A stretch of DNA of 64,000 nt. Source: Lactifluus volemus (Eukaryota > Basidiomycota > Agaricomycetes > Russulales > Russulaceae). Location of the stretch: contig WTXI01000038.1 in NCBI GenBank assembly GCA_022376515.1, positions 186,001-250,000 of the forward strand, in the 5' to 3' direction. The position numbers and the translations under genes are program-made. The notes beneath the pieces were generated by a model. The model saw nothing but the letters and a program-made list of their open reading frames with translations. It did not search any database and was not told the origin of the DNA. Positions 32,848 through 45,245 of this stretch are shown piece by piece; the stretch's first letter is position 1, and each line of letters opens with the position of its first letter.

Positions 32848-35800
32848 ATGGAGACCGAGGAAAGTGAGTCAAGCTTTCGATTGATTCTGTGTGACCTATA
32901 AACGTATCTTATTTTGCAGACTCTCTTCCTGATATCGAGGGCTTCATTTTTGCTCTTGAAAGTATCATTCCGTCACTACCTCGATTTGATCGTCGGCGCG
33001 CCCTCTATCTCACCTTCCTGGCAAGGTGGAGACTTAGGCGCTGCATCCTGTCTGGTTCGAAGGAGCAGCTGGATAAAACAATTCTCCTCGCGGTAGAAGC
33101 ACAACTCCTATCGGTCAAACCTACGGCAGATTCCATTGAGCTTTTTCACATGCTCGTGAATGCCCTTTTTTCTCGATTAGTCGAATTCAAGCAGCCAGAC
33201 GACGTTGAGTCTTGCGTCAAGTACCTTCGTTATTTGCGAAACCAACGGTGTCAACTTGAAGTCGGCGTCGGGATTTCACACGAACACGTCACATTATATC
33301 TGGTGGAGGCATTGGCAATTCGGGTAGAGTTGAATACAGGCGACATCAAGGAGGATATCAGGGAGATGACGATTCTCTGTCGTGAATTGCTCAACTCGGA
33401 TATCTCGGGGAGCTTTCTCGGGGAGCTTGAAAGTCACCTCCTATCCTTGCTCAAACTTGAAGCCTTAGTACCCAATATGTTACCAGTGGAGGAAATTGTA
33501 GATCCACTGGCACTGATCGAATGCTTCCGGGAAGCGAACGTTCGCTTGCCGTATTCCTACAACCTTTCCTTTGCACTTGCACTTTCTCTCTCCAATCGCT
33601 TCGCCAAATATCATTCGATCATTGATTCTGAGGAGGCAATAACCATCCTGAAGAAAATCCTAACTTTCCCTTCCGACCTCCCTCAAGATTTTCGAACTCT
33701 ATTACAGGACTCTGCCCTGATGTTGATCGCGATGATTTCCTGTAACCGATTTTGCTTATTTGGGATGCCAGAGTATTTGGAGGAGGCGATTTTCCATTTG
33801 AGAGTTTATCTTAGCTCGGCTTCTCGTGATGATCCGTTTCGCCCCAATTATTCTCAACGTCTCGTTGTTCTCACGAAGCAGCGCAAGATTGAATTCGGAG
33901 TCGAAGAAGGTCGTTACAGGGATCCAGACGTTAACAAACTTCCATGCTTGTCATCCCTCGCTGCCTCTATTACCGACCCAAATTCTTCGATATCTAACGA
34001 GCAGTGGTATCAACACCTTCGAGCACTTAACTACATGCAGGACACTCACGACATAGTTGATATTGAAGAGGGGATCAAGTACTGTCGCCTGGTGCTCGCT
34101 TCAATTCATTGTGTTCCAAGTCTTGAACACCGAAACCACTTCACTTTGTATGTGGTGCTCGGAACCCTTCTCACCCACCACTTTTTTTGCACCGGAAAAC
34201 TCGAGTCCATCGATGAGTCACTTGCCGTACTTGATGATGGTTTGAAGACGTATGACACACAGGATAATCGTCTTGCGCTGACTTTTCGTGCTCTGTTGCC
34301 ATTAATGACCAGGATCTCGCTGTGTCCACAAAAAGAAGACGTGGATGAGGTCATCCGATTATTCGCCATCCTTTCAAGCGATTATCCTCGCCTGGGGCCA
34401 TCCTACCGATTCCGGCTTTCATACGAGTGGGCGATTATTGCGCATCACTTTGGTCACCCTTCCGTGACGGATGCCTATGAGAATGGCTTCAAGGACATGC
34501 AGGACACTCTCTCCTATGCCCCTACACTCGAAAGTCAACATCATCGTCTTGTTTCTATGCGCATAGGTTTTCAGGATATGCCGTTATGGTATGCTTCGTA
34601 CCAGATCGACAAAGGCCAACCCATCAAAGCAATTGAGACTCTCGAGAGAGGAAGGGCCTTACTCTGGTCCGAGATGCGTGATTTCCGTACCTCCACTGAC
34701 CAACTTCGTGCGGTCGATCCGACTTTGGCAGCGGAATTCGAGGCGATCAACAGGGACCTCGAACAAGTTACCATGTCCATGGCGCCTTGCGGAAACATGG
34801 AAACAGACTCCTGGAAAACGGATCCATTCAGTCATCTAGTGGCAAAGCAGCGACAGGTTTTGGGTGATCGCAACAAACTCATTTCACGGATTCGAGCCTT
34901 GCCAAATTTTCGCAACTTCTTGGAGCCCCCGTCGTTTGACGCTCTTCGCTCCGCTGCGCTACACGGACCAGTCATCATCATCAACCATTGCATGTGGCGT
35001 TGCGACCTCCTGGTTCTTTTCCGCGACTCTCTTTCCCTTATCACTACGACCGATGACTTTTACAGTCGTGCGATCGAGTTGGGCGATCGGCTGGTGGATG
35101 CTAGAAAGCATCATCGTCTCGAATCAAAGAAGTATGAGCGAGCTCTCCGTTCCGTACTCCAGAGTCTCTACGAGCTTGTAGGGAAGCCGGTCATCGAGGT
35201 GCTCCGCGAGATGAAGATACCGGAACAGTCCAGAGTCTGGTGGTGTCCCACATCTGTATTTTGTTATCTTCCTCTCCACGCGATGGGACCAATCCCTTCA
35301 GACGACGGCGTCACGCGCTATTTCTCGGACATATACATTCCCTCATATACCCCATCACTATCTGCACTCATCACATCGCGCAAACCTCAGGCTGAAGGGC
35401 AAACGTTCCAAAAGCCTTCAATACTTCTGGTTGCACAACCAGAATCCCTAAAACATGCGATCCCCGAGATCTGGACCATACAACGTCTCACTACAACAGT
35501 CACCTCCCTCATCTCAAAGAATGCGACGCCTTCTAGTGTAGTGGAGGGTCTCAAACATCACCAGTTCTCCCATTTTGTATGTCATGGAAACTTGGAAGAA
35601 GGGAAACCATTCAACGCGTCGTTCAAGCTTTCTGGGGGAAGGCAGCTGACCCTACTCGAGATTGTGCGCTCTCAACTCCCGACAGCTGAATTTGCGTTTC
35701 TTTCGGCCTGTCACACAGCTGAGCTGACAGAGGAAAGCATACCTGGCGAGGCACTGCACCTTACAGCGGCAATGCAATATTGCGGGTTCCGAAGTGTTGT

Positions 35801-35999
35801 TGGGACGATGTGGGCGATGGCAGATCAAGACGGACAATATCTAGCTGAAGATTTCTACAAGTCAATACTGTCGAGCGACGAACCGGGTGTACCTTATTAC
35901 GAGAGATCGGCGAGGGCGCTTCGGGATGCTGTGAAGAACTTTCGGTCCAAAAAGGTGCCTTTGGAGCGATGGGTGAATTATGTGCACTATGGGGCATGA
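32848..35999 (+). CDS. TPR-CHAT caspase-like protein, copy 5
   Basis: Exon 1 32848-32863 (METEE), intron 32864-32919 (56 nt), exon 2 32920-35999; about 1031 residues. The N-terminus diverges most among the intact copies (RRCILSGSKEQLDKTI). The linker is a third type, SFLGELESHLLSLLKLEALV, and the following segment has two extra residues (DPLALIECF). TPR region as in the others but with a distinct block (LTHHFFCTGKLESIDESLAV). CHAT His ~894, Cys ~936. Like copy 2 it lacks the ESIKVED insert (METDSWKTDPF). It shares with copy 3 the KKVPLERW ending in place of KKASLERW. No lesion is seen. Confidence 0.93.
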
Positions 36000-36843
36000 T
36001 TAGTGGTATTGCTACAATGTCTGTGAGTTGTTGGGTTTTGTCTGACGTATGAATATTGAACCAAGTTATTAGGGTTAGGGTAACCACAGCCCTTTGGAAT
36101 TCGCCTTCTGACTCATTTCATTTGCCTTGTTTTCAAAGTTGCCATTTCCTCATCCACGCTCTCTCCACCATCCTCCGGATTCCAGTAATAATCGTGGACC
36201 ACCTTTCCTGCTATGACCTCGGGATTGACTCTACCACGATGTTGTGCCGTCTCATGCCACCTCTATTACCTGAACTGCGCTCCGTGTCTTCTATTTACCT
36301 TTCTGATTTAGCTTGCCTCATATCGCCTTCTGTCTCTGGATGTGGTGATCTCGTGCCATTTATGTCGTCATTCCCGCTGAATCGTTTCGGATTGCGTGCT
36401 GTGCCCCACACTGCACGGAAATCTTTTTTTTTAACTTCTTGGTTCTGTGTCTTGGTCTTTATTATTTATTTCACATCGTACTATTATACCTGTGTGGACT
36501 CTCCGAGTCTGCACTTCCTTGTAAGTTATTATCACCTTAAGTTACAAGTGCTTGAGTGGCTGTGCTGCTAATTCAGACAAACACGGGAAGATTAGTAAGC
36601 ACGCCCTTATGCCCGGAGACCTGAGTTACAAGGGCGCCCAACGTTTCCCTCCTTTGTTCGAGATACCCACCAAGTCTGTGATAGACGCCAGGAACATTGA
36701 ACGTTGAAAAGATGCAGAAATATTGGCACGCTTCTGCTGCAACCTATACAGTAACTGGATCAGACCTCTGGTCTGGACAACCATTGCATCGCGACCTTGT
36801 TCGACTTGGGATTCATCACTGGCACATGGGAAGGCCGTGAGAA
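36000..36843. repeat. Spacer between CHAT copy 5 and gene B relic 6
   Basis: Standard spacer, no gene, small deletions near 36190 and 36490 relative to unit 1. Confidence 0.7.
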
Positions 36844-38319
36844 ATGGGCACTGAGCTGGGCATCTCGTCCCTGGGCAAGTGAGAGGGGAAGAAAGGACAA
36901 GTTATCATTGCCGTCGCCATCAACGGCACACGCACCCATGCATCACAGCAGTCTACAGGAACGGCGGTATCGATGACCTCCACGACCTCCCTCGTCGACC
37001 TCTTCCAACGAACTCCCGACACCGAGCACGTCCGGAATGTCCACTCCCTGCTTCCCTCAACAACAGCCAGGAGCAGCCGCTACAGCCACTACGCTCACCG
37101 CTCTCGTACCCGGCCCACACCTCTGCGGCCGCCACCGCTACACCCGCTTTGCGTGGGAGGGACACGCAGAGCATGCATGCCGACGCAATGGGCCAGTTTC
37201 TGCCTCCTTTTGGAACTAGCCCCGGTCTTGGAAGCACTCCTGGCGTGACGGTCGAGTAATTGAGGGATTTGGTACAGAAGCGCATCATCACGCTGACTTA
37301 TATGGGGAACGTACATGATGGGTGCGTATCCGATCCTCCTTTCTTTTACTTTTTTTGTGCTGAATTCTATTGTCCCACGTGGAGCGGTGGTGGGCGGTGG
37401 CAGGCGAAGTCATTGGTTTCATACGATCATAGTGTCACGCTATCCTCGCCATGTCACTATCATGATGTCTCACAACCAACAGACTTTTTACGCGCGGCTC
37501 TTAACATGCTCACAGAGAACGCAGGCCAAGGAAGAAAACGACCGGCTAAGGTGGTATCTCCCGTCTTTTCACTTCGCCATCGTTTAATCACCGCTTGTAC
37601 ATTGTGCATCGTCAGCGCCTCTGGAAACGGCAACAAAAACGGCATACAGGCGTAGGAGATTATACCTTGGGTATGTCTGACACCTCGGATACCTATCTCG
37701 CCATTCAGCACATGGTACGTACCTGTCCGCTCCTCGCCCGAGCCACCACGGGGCTGACTGAACCACAAATTCAACTTGTAGCCCTTCCCGCTAGACTATA
37801 CCCAGACTCTGCTCTCGCTTCTGGACATCCTCTCCGCATTCTACGCCAAGCTCCTCGGACCCTCCCCCTTCCCAACACATGCTCGGCCTCTCGCACCCCC
37901 ACCCAGGCGTTTCTTACCTCTTCCATAATCAGACGTCGGCAGACGAGTCACTCTGTTGCGTCGCCTTCGGTTCGACACCACTCGGCGGTACCGCGGGCCC
38001 AGATGGTCCCCCAGGTCCGTTGAACAGTCCCCCGCCGAGCTGGACGCCGGCGCTTGGCGAGCATATGCTCAAAGTGAATGGAAAGTTCAAGGTCCATTCC
38101 CTTTCGTGCTGATACAATTGGCTGAATTTGGAACTGCTCTTGCGGACACAGAAAATTATTGCTGTGCTTCTCAAGGATCTTGACGTTTTTGCACGTAACA
38201 GCATCAAAGACGAACTCGCATCGCTCGACCCGCTCTTGCGTAAGGTAGGTGGGTGGAGTGTCCCTGTGAGCAATGGCGACAAAGGACGGGCGACATGTGA
38301 ATTTGATCCGGAGCACTAG
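36844..38319 (+). pseudogene. Gene B relic 6
   Basis: Start exon with the one-base loss; the Pro/Ser/Thr exon has a deletion in the S/T/P run (about 37105-37125) and a stop TAA replacing the YL of VEYLRDL (37258-37260). A deletion removes most of the WFHTII/KKR exon and the exon 4 start (about 37440), giving the same SLS-TGA junction as relic 4. Exon 5 is complete and open (RLWKRQQKRHTGVGDY to IQHM, about 37615-37713), the best-preserved version in the window. The PFP-to-SQHM deletion shifts the frame near 37870. The last exon is intact to YEFDPEH-like CEFDPEH, TAG 38317-38319. Confidence 0.72.
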
Positions 38320-39247
38320 TAATAAAGCCCTGTCCTTTTTGGTGCGTAGTATTGGTTTTTATTTATTTATTTTTCCGTTTTTTTTAGAGTTCGCTGTGGT
38401 GGAGATGGTGTATTTCTGAGTGTTTGTTGACCCTTATTAGTCCTTCCGGTTCGTTGTCCTGTACTATACTAAAAAGTCACGTATACCTCGACATGATACA
38501 CTTTTTTTTGGAGTGAGATTCCTGGGAGAAGCTGCTTATGCTCTCGCGACGTGGATAAACTCCTTTCACGCAGGCGTAATACATTCCTTCACCCCCCGGT
38601 GCAGCTGCAGAGCTTCGGCCACATCGGACAGCACGTGACTCTAACCCTTTTTTTTTCCGAGTCTCCCGCCTCAGGCATCTTGAGGTTCAACAAAAGTAGT
38701 GAAGCGAAAATTGAACGCTTCGGTGGCCACCTCAAGTTTATGTCACTTCCTGTCCATGTAAGTTGATGCAGGGCGGTGATGTAAAGTGTCGCGGGAGGGA
38801 GACAAACTGAGTGGAAAGAGCCGGATTGTTCCGTAACACGCCCACTCGAACGAGGATAACGCATTTCCAATACGCACTCCGAGTCTACACGCCTCACGCA
38901 TCACTTCTTAATGTCTATTGTTGTACATGTGTTCCTTGAGAGTGTAGAGGCCTTCGCTACCTCTGTGCGTCAATACTCGAATCATTTTCGCTAGCCGTGT
39001 CCGGCGAACCTGACTCGGAGTCCTCATGCCAGTATTCTCAATTAGTTTCAGTTGGCTTGCGCACACCTAGCACAGGGCGACTGCACAATCTAGAACTTTC
39101 GTCATCAGCAAGGTTTAATTGATTTTACGCCGGCTAGGCCTGTCTGCTTCTATGAGCGACATGTGGTACCCTGCATGATGCTACACTGCCAGTGGGCGCT
39201 CTTTTCATGGCCACGGGAAATGCATGTGTGACGGCCTGTCCAGCCCG
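38320..39247. repeat. Spacer between gene B relic 6 and CHAT copy 6
   Basis: Standard spacer, no gene. The region near 38596 lacks a short CCGTCCTGCC segment present in other units. Confidence 0.65.
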
Positions 39248-39255
39248 TTAAATAT
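39248..39255 (+). promoter_or_regulatory. TATA-like box of CHAT copy 6
   Basis: TTAAATAT, 120 bp upstream of the ATG at 39368; the flanking base change (CCCGTTAAATAT) is shared with copy 7. Confidence 0.5.
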
Positions 39256-39367
39256 GGCCCCAACCGTGCACACATCTCCCCTCTCCGACTCGAGCTTGAA
39301 TCTCATTCCCCTTCTATCACAAAGTCGTCCTCTGGCTGTTTGTGGTTTACTTTTTCGGAATTGAGAT

Positions 39368-42300
39368 ATGGACACCAAGAAATGTGGGTCAAACTTTTGA
39401 TTAATTCTGTGTGACCTATAAACATATCTTATTTTGTAGACTCTCTTCCTGATATCGAGGGCACAATTTTTGCTCTTGAAAGTATCATTCCGTCACTACC
39501 TCGATTTGGTCGTCGGCGCGCCTTTTATCTTATCCGCCTTGGAACATGGAGATTCGATCACTACATCCAGTCTGGTTCGAAGGAGCAGCTGGATAAATCA
39601 ATTCTCCACTTGGTAGAAGCACAACTCCTATCGGTCAAACCTACGGCAACTTCCATTCTGCTTTTTCACATACTCGTGAATTACCTTTTTTGTCGATTAG
39701 TCAAATTCAAGCAGTCAGATGATGTTGAATCTTGCGTCAAGTACCTTCGTTATTTGCGAAACCAACGGTGTCAACTTGAAGTCACTCCACACGAAGACGT
39801 CACATTAAATCTGGTGAGGGCATTGGAAATTCGGGTGGAGTTGAATACATGCGACATCAAGGAGGATATCAAGGAGATGACGATTCTCTGTCGCGAATTG
39901 CTCAACTCGGATATCTCGGGGAGCGTTCTTGAAAATCAGCTTCTATCCTTGCCCATAGCCTTTGACAACTTGAAGATAGTACCCAATATGTTGCCAGTGG
40001 AAGAAGTTCTAGATCCACTGATCGAATTCTTCCGGGAAGCAATCGTTCGCTTGCCATATTCCTACCACCTTTCCTTGGCACTTGCAATTTTTCTCGCCCA
40101 TCGCTTCTACCAAAATCATTCGATCATTGATTCTGAGGAGGCAATTACCATCCTAAAGAAGATCCTAACTTTCCCTTCCGACCTCCCTCAAGACCATCGA
40201 AGTCAATTCCAGGACGCTGCTTTGGCGGGGATCGCGGGGATTTCCTATCGCCGCTTTTCCTTATCTAACATGCCAGAGTATTTGGAGGAGGCGACTTTCC
40301 TTTCGAGGGTCTATCATAGCTCGGCTTCTCGTGATCACCCACTTCGCCCCCTTTTATCCCAACGTCTCGCTTATCTCACGGAGCAGCGCGAGATTGAATT
40401 CGGAGTCGAAGAAGGTCGTTACAGGGATCCAGACGTTTTCAAACTTCCATGCTTGTCATCCCTCGCTGCCTCTATTACCGACCCAAATTCTTCGATATCC
40501 GACGAGCAGTGGGAACAACACCTTCGAGCACTTGACTCCATGAAGCACACTGACGACATAGCGGAGATCGAAGAGGCGATCAAGTACTGTCGCCTGGTGC
40601 TCGCCTCAAGTCATTGTGTTCCAAGTCTTGAACACCGAAACCACGTCAAATTGTATGTGGCGCTCGGATCTCTTCTCTTTCACGCATTTCGTCGCACCGG
40701 AAAACTCGAGTACATCGATGAGTCAATTGCCGTGCTTCATGATGGTTTGAAGACGTATGACACACCGGATGATCGGTTTACACTGGCTTTTGGTGGTGTG
40801 CTGTCATTAACGGCCCGCATCTTGCAGTGTCAACAAAAAGAAGACGTGGATGAGCTCATCCAAATATTCGCCAGCCTTACAAACGATGATACTCGCCTGG
40901 GGCCATCCTACCGATTCCGGTTTTCATACGCGTGGGCAACTTTGGCGGATTGTTTTGGTCACCCTTCCCTGACGGATGCCTATGAGAATGTCTTCAAGGA
41001 AATGCAAGACTATCTCTCCTATGCCCCTACACTCGAAAGCCAACATTATCGTCTTGTTTCTATGCGCGAGGGCTTCCAGGATCTGCCGTTATTCTATGCT
41101 TCATACCAGATCAAGAAAGGCCAACCCAGAAAAGCAATCGAGACTCTCGAGAGAGGAAGGGCCTTACTCTGGTCCGAGATGCGTGATTTCCGTACCTCCA
41201 CTGACCAACTTCGTGCGGTCGATCCGACTCTGGCAGCGGAATTCGAGGCGATCAACAAGGACCTCGAACAAGTTACCATGTCCATGGCGCCTTGCGGAAA
41301 CATGGAAACAGAGAGTATCAAAGTGGAAGACTCCTGGACAACGGATCCATTCAGTCATCTGGTGGCAAAGCAGCGACAGTTTTTGGGTGATCGCAACAAA
41401 CTCATTTCACGGATTCGAGCCTTGCCAAATTTTGGCAACTTCTTGGAGCCCCCGTCATTTGACGTTCTTCGCTCCGCTGCGCTACACGGACCAGTCATCA
41501 TCATCAACCATTGCATGTGGCGTTCCGACCTCCTCGTTCTTTTCCGCGACTCTCTTTCCCTTATCACTACGACCCATGACTTTTACCGTCTTGCGATCGA
41601 GTTGGGCGATCGGCTGGTGAATGCTAGAAAGCATCGTCGTCTCGAATCAAAGGAGTACGGGCGCGCCCTCCGTTCCGTACTCCAGAGTCTCTACGAACTT
41701 GTAGGGAAGCCAGTCATCGAGGAGCTTCGCAAGATGAAGATACCGGAACAGTCCAGAGTCTGGTGGTGTCCCACATCTGTATTTTGTCATCTTCCTCTCC
41801 ATGCGATGGGGCCAATCCCTTCGGACGACGGCGTCACGCGCTATTTCTCGGACATATACATTCCCTCATACACCCCATCACTATCTGCACTCATCGCATC
41901 GCACAAACCTCAGGCTGAAGGGCAAACGTTCCAAAAGCCTTCAATACTTCTGGTTGCACAACCAGAATCCCTGAAACACGCGATCCCCGAGATCTGGACT
42001 ATACAACGTCTCACTACAACAGTCACCTCCCTCATCTCAAAGAATGCGACGCCTTCTAGTGTAGTGGAGGGTCTCAGACATCACCAGTTCTCCCATTTTG
42101 TATGTCATGGAAAATTGGAAGAAGGGAAACCATTCAACGCATCATTCAAGCTTTCTGGGGGAAGGAAGTTGACCCTACTCGAGATTGTGCGCTCTCAACT
42201 CCCGACAGCTGAATTTGCGTTTCTTTCGGCCTGTCACACAGCGGAGCTGACAGAGAAAAGCATACCTGGGGAGGCGCTGCACCTTACAGCGGCAATGCAA

Positions 42301-42522
42301 TATTGCGGGTTCCGAAGTGTTGTTGGGACGATGTGGGAGATGGCAGATCAAGACGGACAATATCTAGCTGAAGATTTCTACAAGTCAATACTGTCGAGCG
42401 ACGAACCGGGTGTACCTTATTACGAGAGATCGGCGAGGGCGCTTCGGGATGCTGTGAAGAAGCTGCGGTCCAAAAAAGCTTCTTTGGAGCGATGGGTGAA
42501 TTATGTGCACTATGGCGCATAA
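39368..42522 (+). CDS. TPR-CHAT caspase-like protein, copy 6
   Basis: Exon 1 39368-39383, intron 39384-39439 (56 nt), exon 2 39440-42522; about 1032 residues. Splice sites differ from the rest: donor GTGGGT (also in copy 7) and acceptor TAG in place of CAG, which may lower splicing efficiency. Linker of the LENQLLSLPIAFDNLKIV type. The loop YDTPDDRFTLAFGGVLSL is shared with copy 8, marking these two as sisters in that block. CHAT His ~895 (VCHGKLEEG, with Lys where others have Asn or Ser), Cys ~937, GTMWEMAD. Insert ESIKVED. The spacer 382 bp downstream carries the 5.16-kb insertion. Confidence 0.93.
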
Positions 42523-42904
42523 TTAGTGGTATCGCTACAATGTCTGTGAGTTGTTGGATTTTGTCTGACGTATGAATATTGAACCAAGTTATTAGGGTTA
42601 GCGGAACCACTTGGGACTACCCTTGGTCCGACTCATTTCATTTGCCTTGTTTTCAAAGTTGCCATTTCCTCATTCACGCTCTCTCCACCATCCTCCGGAT
42701 TCCAATAATGATCGTGGACCACCTTTCCTGCCGGGATTTCCTCCACGATGTTGTGCCGTCTCATGCCAGCTGAACTGCGCTCCTGTGTCATTTATTTACC
42801 TTTCTAAGTTAGCTTGCTTCATATCGCCTTCTGTCTCTAGATGTGGTGATCTTGTTTCATTTATGTTGTCGTTCCCGTTGAATCGTTTCGGATTGCGTGC
42901 TGTG
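42523..42904. repeat. CHAT copy 6 3' flank, left half of an interrupted spacer
   Basis: Standard flank to GCGTGCTGTG at 42904; resumes at 48065. No gene. Confidence 0.8.
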
Positions 42905-43792
42905 TGTAAGACTTTGGTACCGCGAGTAGTCTCTAGCGTTACAAAGTCCTGTTGTAGATTAGATTATGAATGAGATTTTGACTTTAAAACTTCTCCAAAG
43001 GCACACAACAACAGAACCAGCTGAATCTGCGGTTTATTGTCAGTGCTATGTAGGAGTAGTAAGTCTGTCTTCCATCGGGGATGGCAGGCGAAATAAATAC
43101 ATGTTCTACTACCCTAGATCTATAATAATCATAGTCCGATCTGTCGCGATCAAGAGGATCGCGACATGTTTCACTTACTTATGAAACATCTTCGTAATCG
43201 CGCGGTTTTCACGCGCCTCAGTAATTTAGGGTACTTAATTTATTTATTGCAGGCCGCCCCACCGGGGTGCACTGCTAGAATCAATGTGCAACGCTCGCAG
43301 AATGTCACAGCGTTGCCTAATTATTTACTATCTAGGCGGACCGGGCCGCCAGTGTTACTGACGCGAGTCGTGGGCCTGGCACGTAGTAGCCCCTCGAATC
43401 GGACCGCCTGTGCCGCTGGCGCAACGACTCATCAGAGGCGATATCTCTCATCGCTCATTATTATTTGATTTATGAAACTTCAATAAATTATATTGGTGCA
43501 CATTTGTTTCAGTGTGCATGATATTTATGATCGCGAGGGTTGACGACCTCGCGTTCTCGTTATTTCTGGCTCAAGCCCAGTGTGGGCTCGGGCCGGTCCG
43601 GGAGGCCGCTCGCGCGACTTGCGCGTCATGCGACGCCAGTCTCGAGCCGGCCCGTTCCAACTAGATTGCTTAGGATCTTCGATCCTAAGCAGTATTTTAT
43701 CTTAGTCGTTTCACACAACGAATGTAGATCATGTGTGAGTAATAATACTAGAAGTGCCGACGGTGTCGGCCTCGACCTTGCTTGAATTTACA
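42905..43792. other. Left part of the composite insertion: LTR-like or non-coding, hairpin-rich
   Basis: No gene supported. It contains perfect or near-perfect hairpins (GTCGCGATC..GATCGCGAC at 43142-43164; TGCTTAGGATC..GATCCTAAGCA at 43666-43690) and GC-rich palindromic stretches around 43330-43660. Composition alternates between AT-rich and GC-rich blocks. Confidence 0.45.
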
Positions 43793-44063
43793 TGAAGCAC
43801 TGGTAGACTGTCCGGGGGCCGGTCCGGGCCAGGGCCACCCCCATTTTGCCCGGCCCTGGCCCTGGCCCTCAGGGCCGGTCCGCCCTGCAGCTGGCCCTGG
43901 CCCTTGGAGGGCCAGCTGATGCTGGCCCTGGCCCGACCCGGGGCCGGCCCGGGGCCGACCCGGCCCCACCCCTTAAAAAAACTATTTAGTTAATTAATTA
44001 GTTCTGGTAAAACTTTCTCACACTTGATCACATAATCAACTCACAGGCTCCCTTCTGATAATT

Positions 44064-44143
44064 GCACAACGGGGATTCGAACTCTCGACCACTGCACACA
44101 AAAATTGAACCTGATGACATCTTTACCGTTAAACCATCCGAGC
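44064..44143 (-). ncRNA. tRNA-like sequence with Pol III A and B boxes (tRNA pseudogene or SINE head)
   Basis: On the minus strand GCTCGGA is followed by an A box TGGTTTAACGG (44136-44126) and, 43 bases further, a B box GTTCGAATC (44082-44074), with CCCC GTTGTGC after it. Spacing and motifs fit an internal Pol III promoter. The would-be acceptor arms pair poorly (mismatches at positions 3 and 7 and two G-U pairs) and no clear anticodon arm forms, so a functional tRNA is unlikely; a decayed tRNA or the 5' head of a SINE fits better. Confidence 0.5.
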
Positions 44144-45105
44144 TTAATATATTTTTCCTCTATAGCCTCTCTTAAACTGTTGACTTGGCTCAGTCCGCTC
44201 CCAGGTTTACTTTTTCAACATGTTCTCGCGCTTGCCTTATGATCCACTCCCTCGCCCCGTGTCCGTGCCCACTCTCGTTTTCCGCCACTACCTCTGTCTT
44301 CGCGCTCCCTTCTCTCGCGCCTTCTCTGTCGCCGCCATTGCCCCGTCTCACGCCTCGCATCTTCGGACTCTTCTGTCGCCCCGCCCTCTGGTGCCGCCGC
44401 CTTCTCTTGGTGCCATCGTCGCGACACCTCCCCCTCGCCGCTACCACTGCCATGGCCTGTTAGCTTGGTCCATTGGTGTGTCATGTTCTTTTTTTTGACT
44501 TTTCACAACTAATCTTTCTTTACTTTCTTGTTTCCCTTTCCCCTCCTGCATCTCCTTCGAGGGATGTCCCTGCACCCACCCGTAGACAGTCTATTGGCGT
44601 CACGGTCGTTCGGGCGTCGCTGTTGCGACCGTCCGAGCCCCTGACGCCAGTGACTCGTGCTATGGCGTGCGCGGGTCCCCTCCACTCTGTGTCGCACCTG
44701 CCGTCTCCCCCTTCGCCCGCCGCCATTCCCAACGTGGCAGTTGCTGTCCCAACGCAGTGTGCCGCCCCCCTCGCCGCCGCCTCTGACGCCGCTCTGACGT
44801 CGCTACTGCTGCCCCTGACGCCGCAGCCCTGCCGTCGCTGCTGCTGCCCCGATGCCGCCGCCACTGCCTCGCCGTCGCTGCTGCGTCCCTCCCATCGCTT
44901 TTGCTTCCCCGACGCCGCCGCCACTGCCCCGCCGCCCCTGCCGTCGCTGCTGCTGCCCCGACGCCGCCGTCACTGCCCCGCCACCCCCCTGCCGCTGCCC
45001 CGACGCCCCCGTTGCGGCGCCACCCTGCAGCCCCGCCCTCGCAGCCTCCCTATGGGTAGGGCCAGCAGGGTCGGCCCCGGGCCGACCCCTAAGGGCCGGT
45101 CGTAA
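44144..45105. other. C-rich low-complexity interior of the nested element
   Basis: Long frames are open on both strands only because of CCG/GCC/CTG-rich composition (Pro/Ala/Arg/Ser-rich translations such as CCCPDAAATA). No domain or conserved pattern is seen. I do not call a gene. Confidence 0.4.
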
Positions 45106-45245
45106 ATCTCTCCGGCCCTGGCCCTGGAAATAAGGGCAGGGCCACCCTGGTGCTGGCCCGGCCCCTCAAGGGCCAGCAAATTGCTGGCCCGGCCCTAGGG
45201 CCAACGAGGGCCGGCCCGGCCCCCGGACAGTCTATGAAGCAGTGC

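Larger units (their letters stand above)
43804..45234. mobile_element. Nested GC-rich TIR element, 1.43 kb
   Basis: Starts TAGACTGTCCGGGGGCCGG and the other strand of the right end reads TAGACTGTCCGGGGGCCGG as well: a perfect 19-bp inverted repeat, continuing as long GC-rich, internally palindromic GGCCCTGGCC-type arrays on both sides. Flanks TGAAGCACTGG (43793-43803) and TGAAGCAGTGC (45235-45245) match at 9 of 11 positions, an aged target duplication of Mutator-like length. The interior has a Pol III-like box pair, then a Cys/Pro/Ala-rich CCG/GCC-repeat frame region that I regard as non-coding or unassignable. No transposase seen. Confidence 0.7.

Noticed and set aside
44473..45105. 210-codon frame in the nested GC-rich element as a gene
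   Set aside because: Composition-driven Pro/Ala/Arg/Cys repeats, also open on the other strand, no domain pattern.
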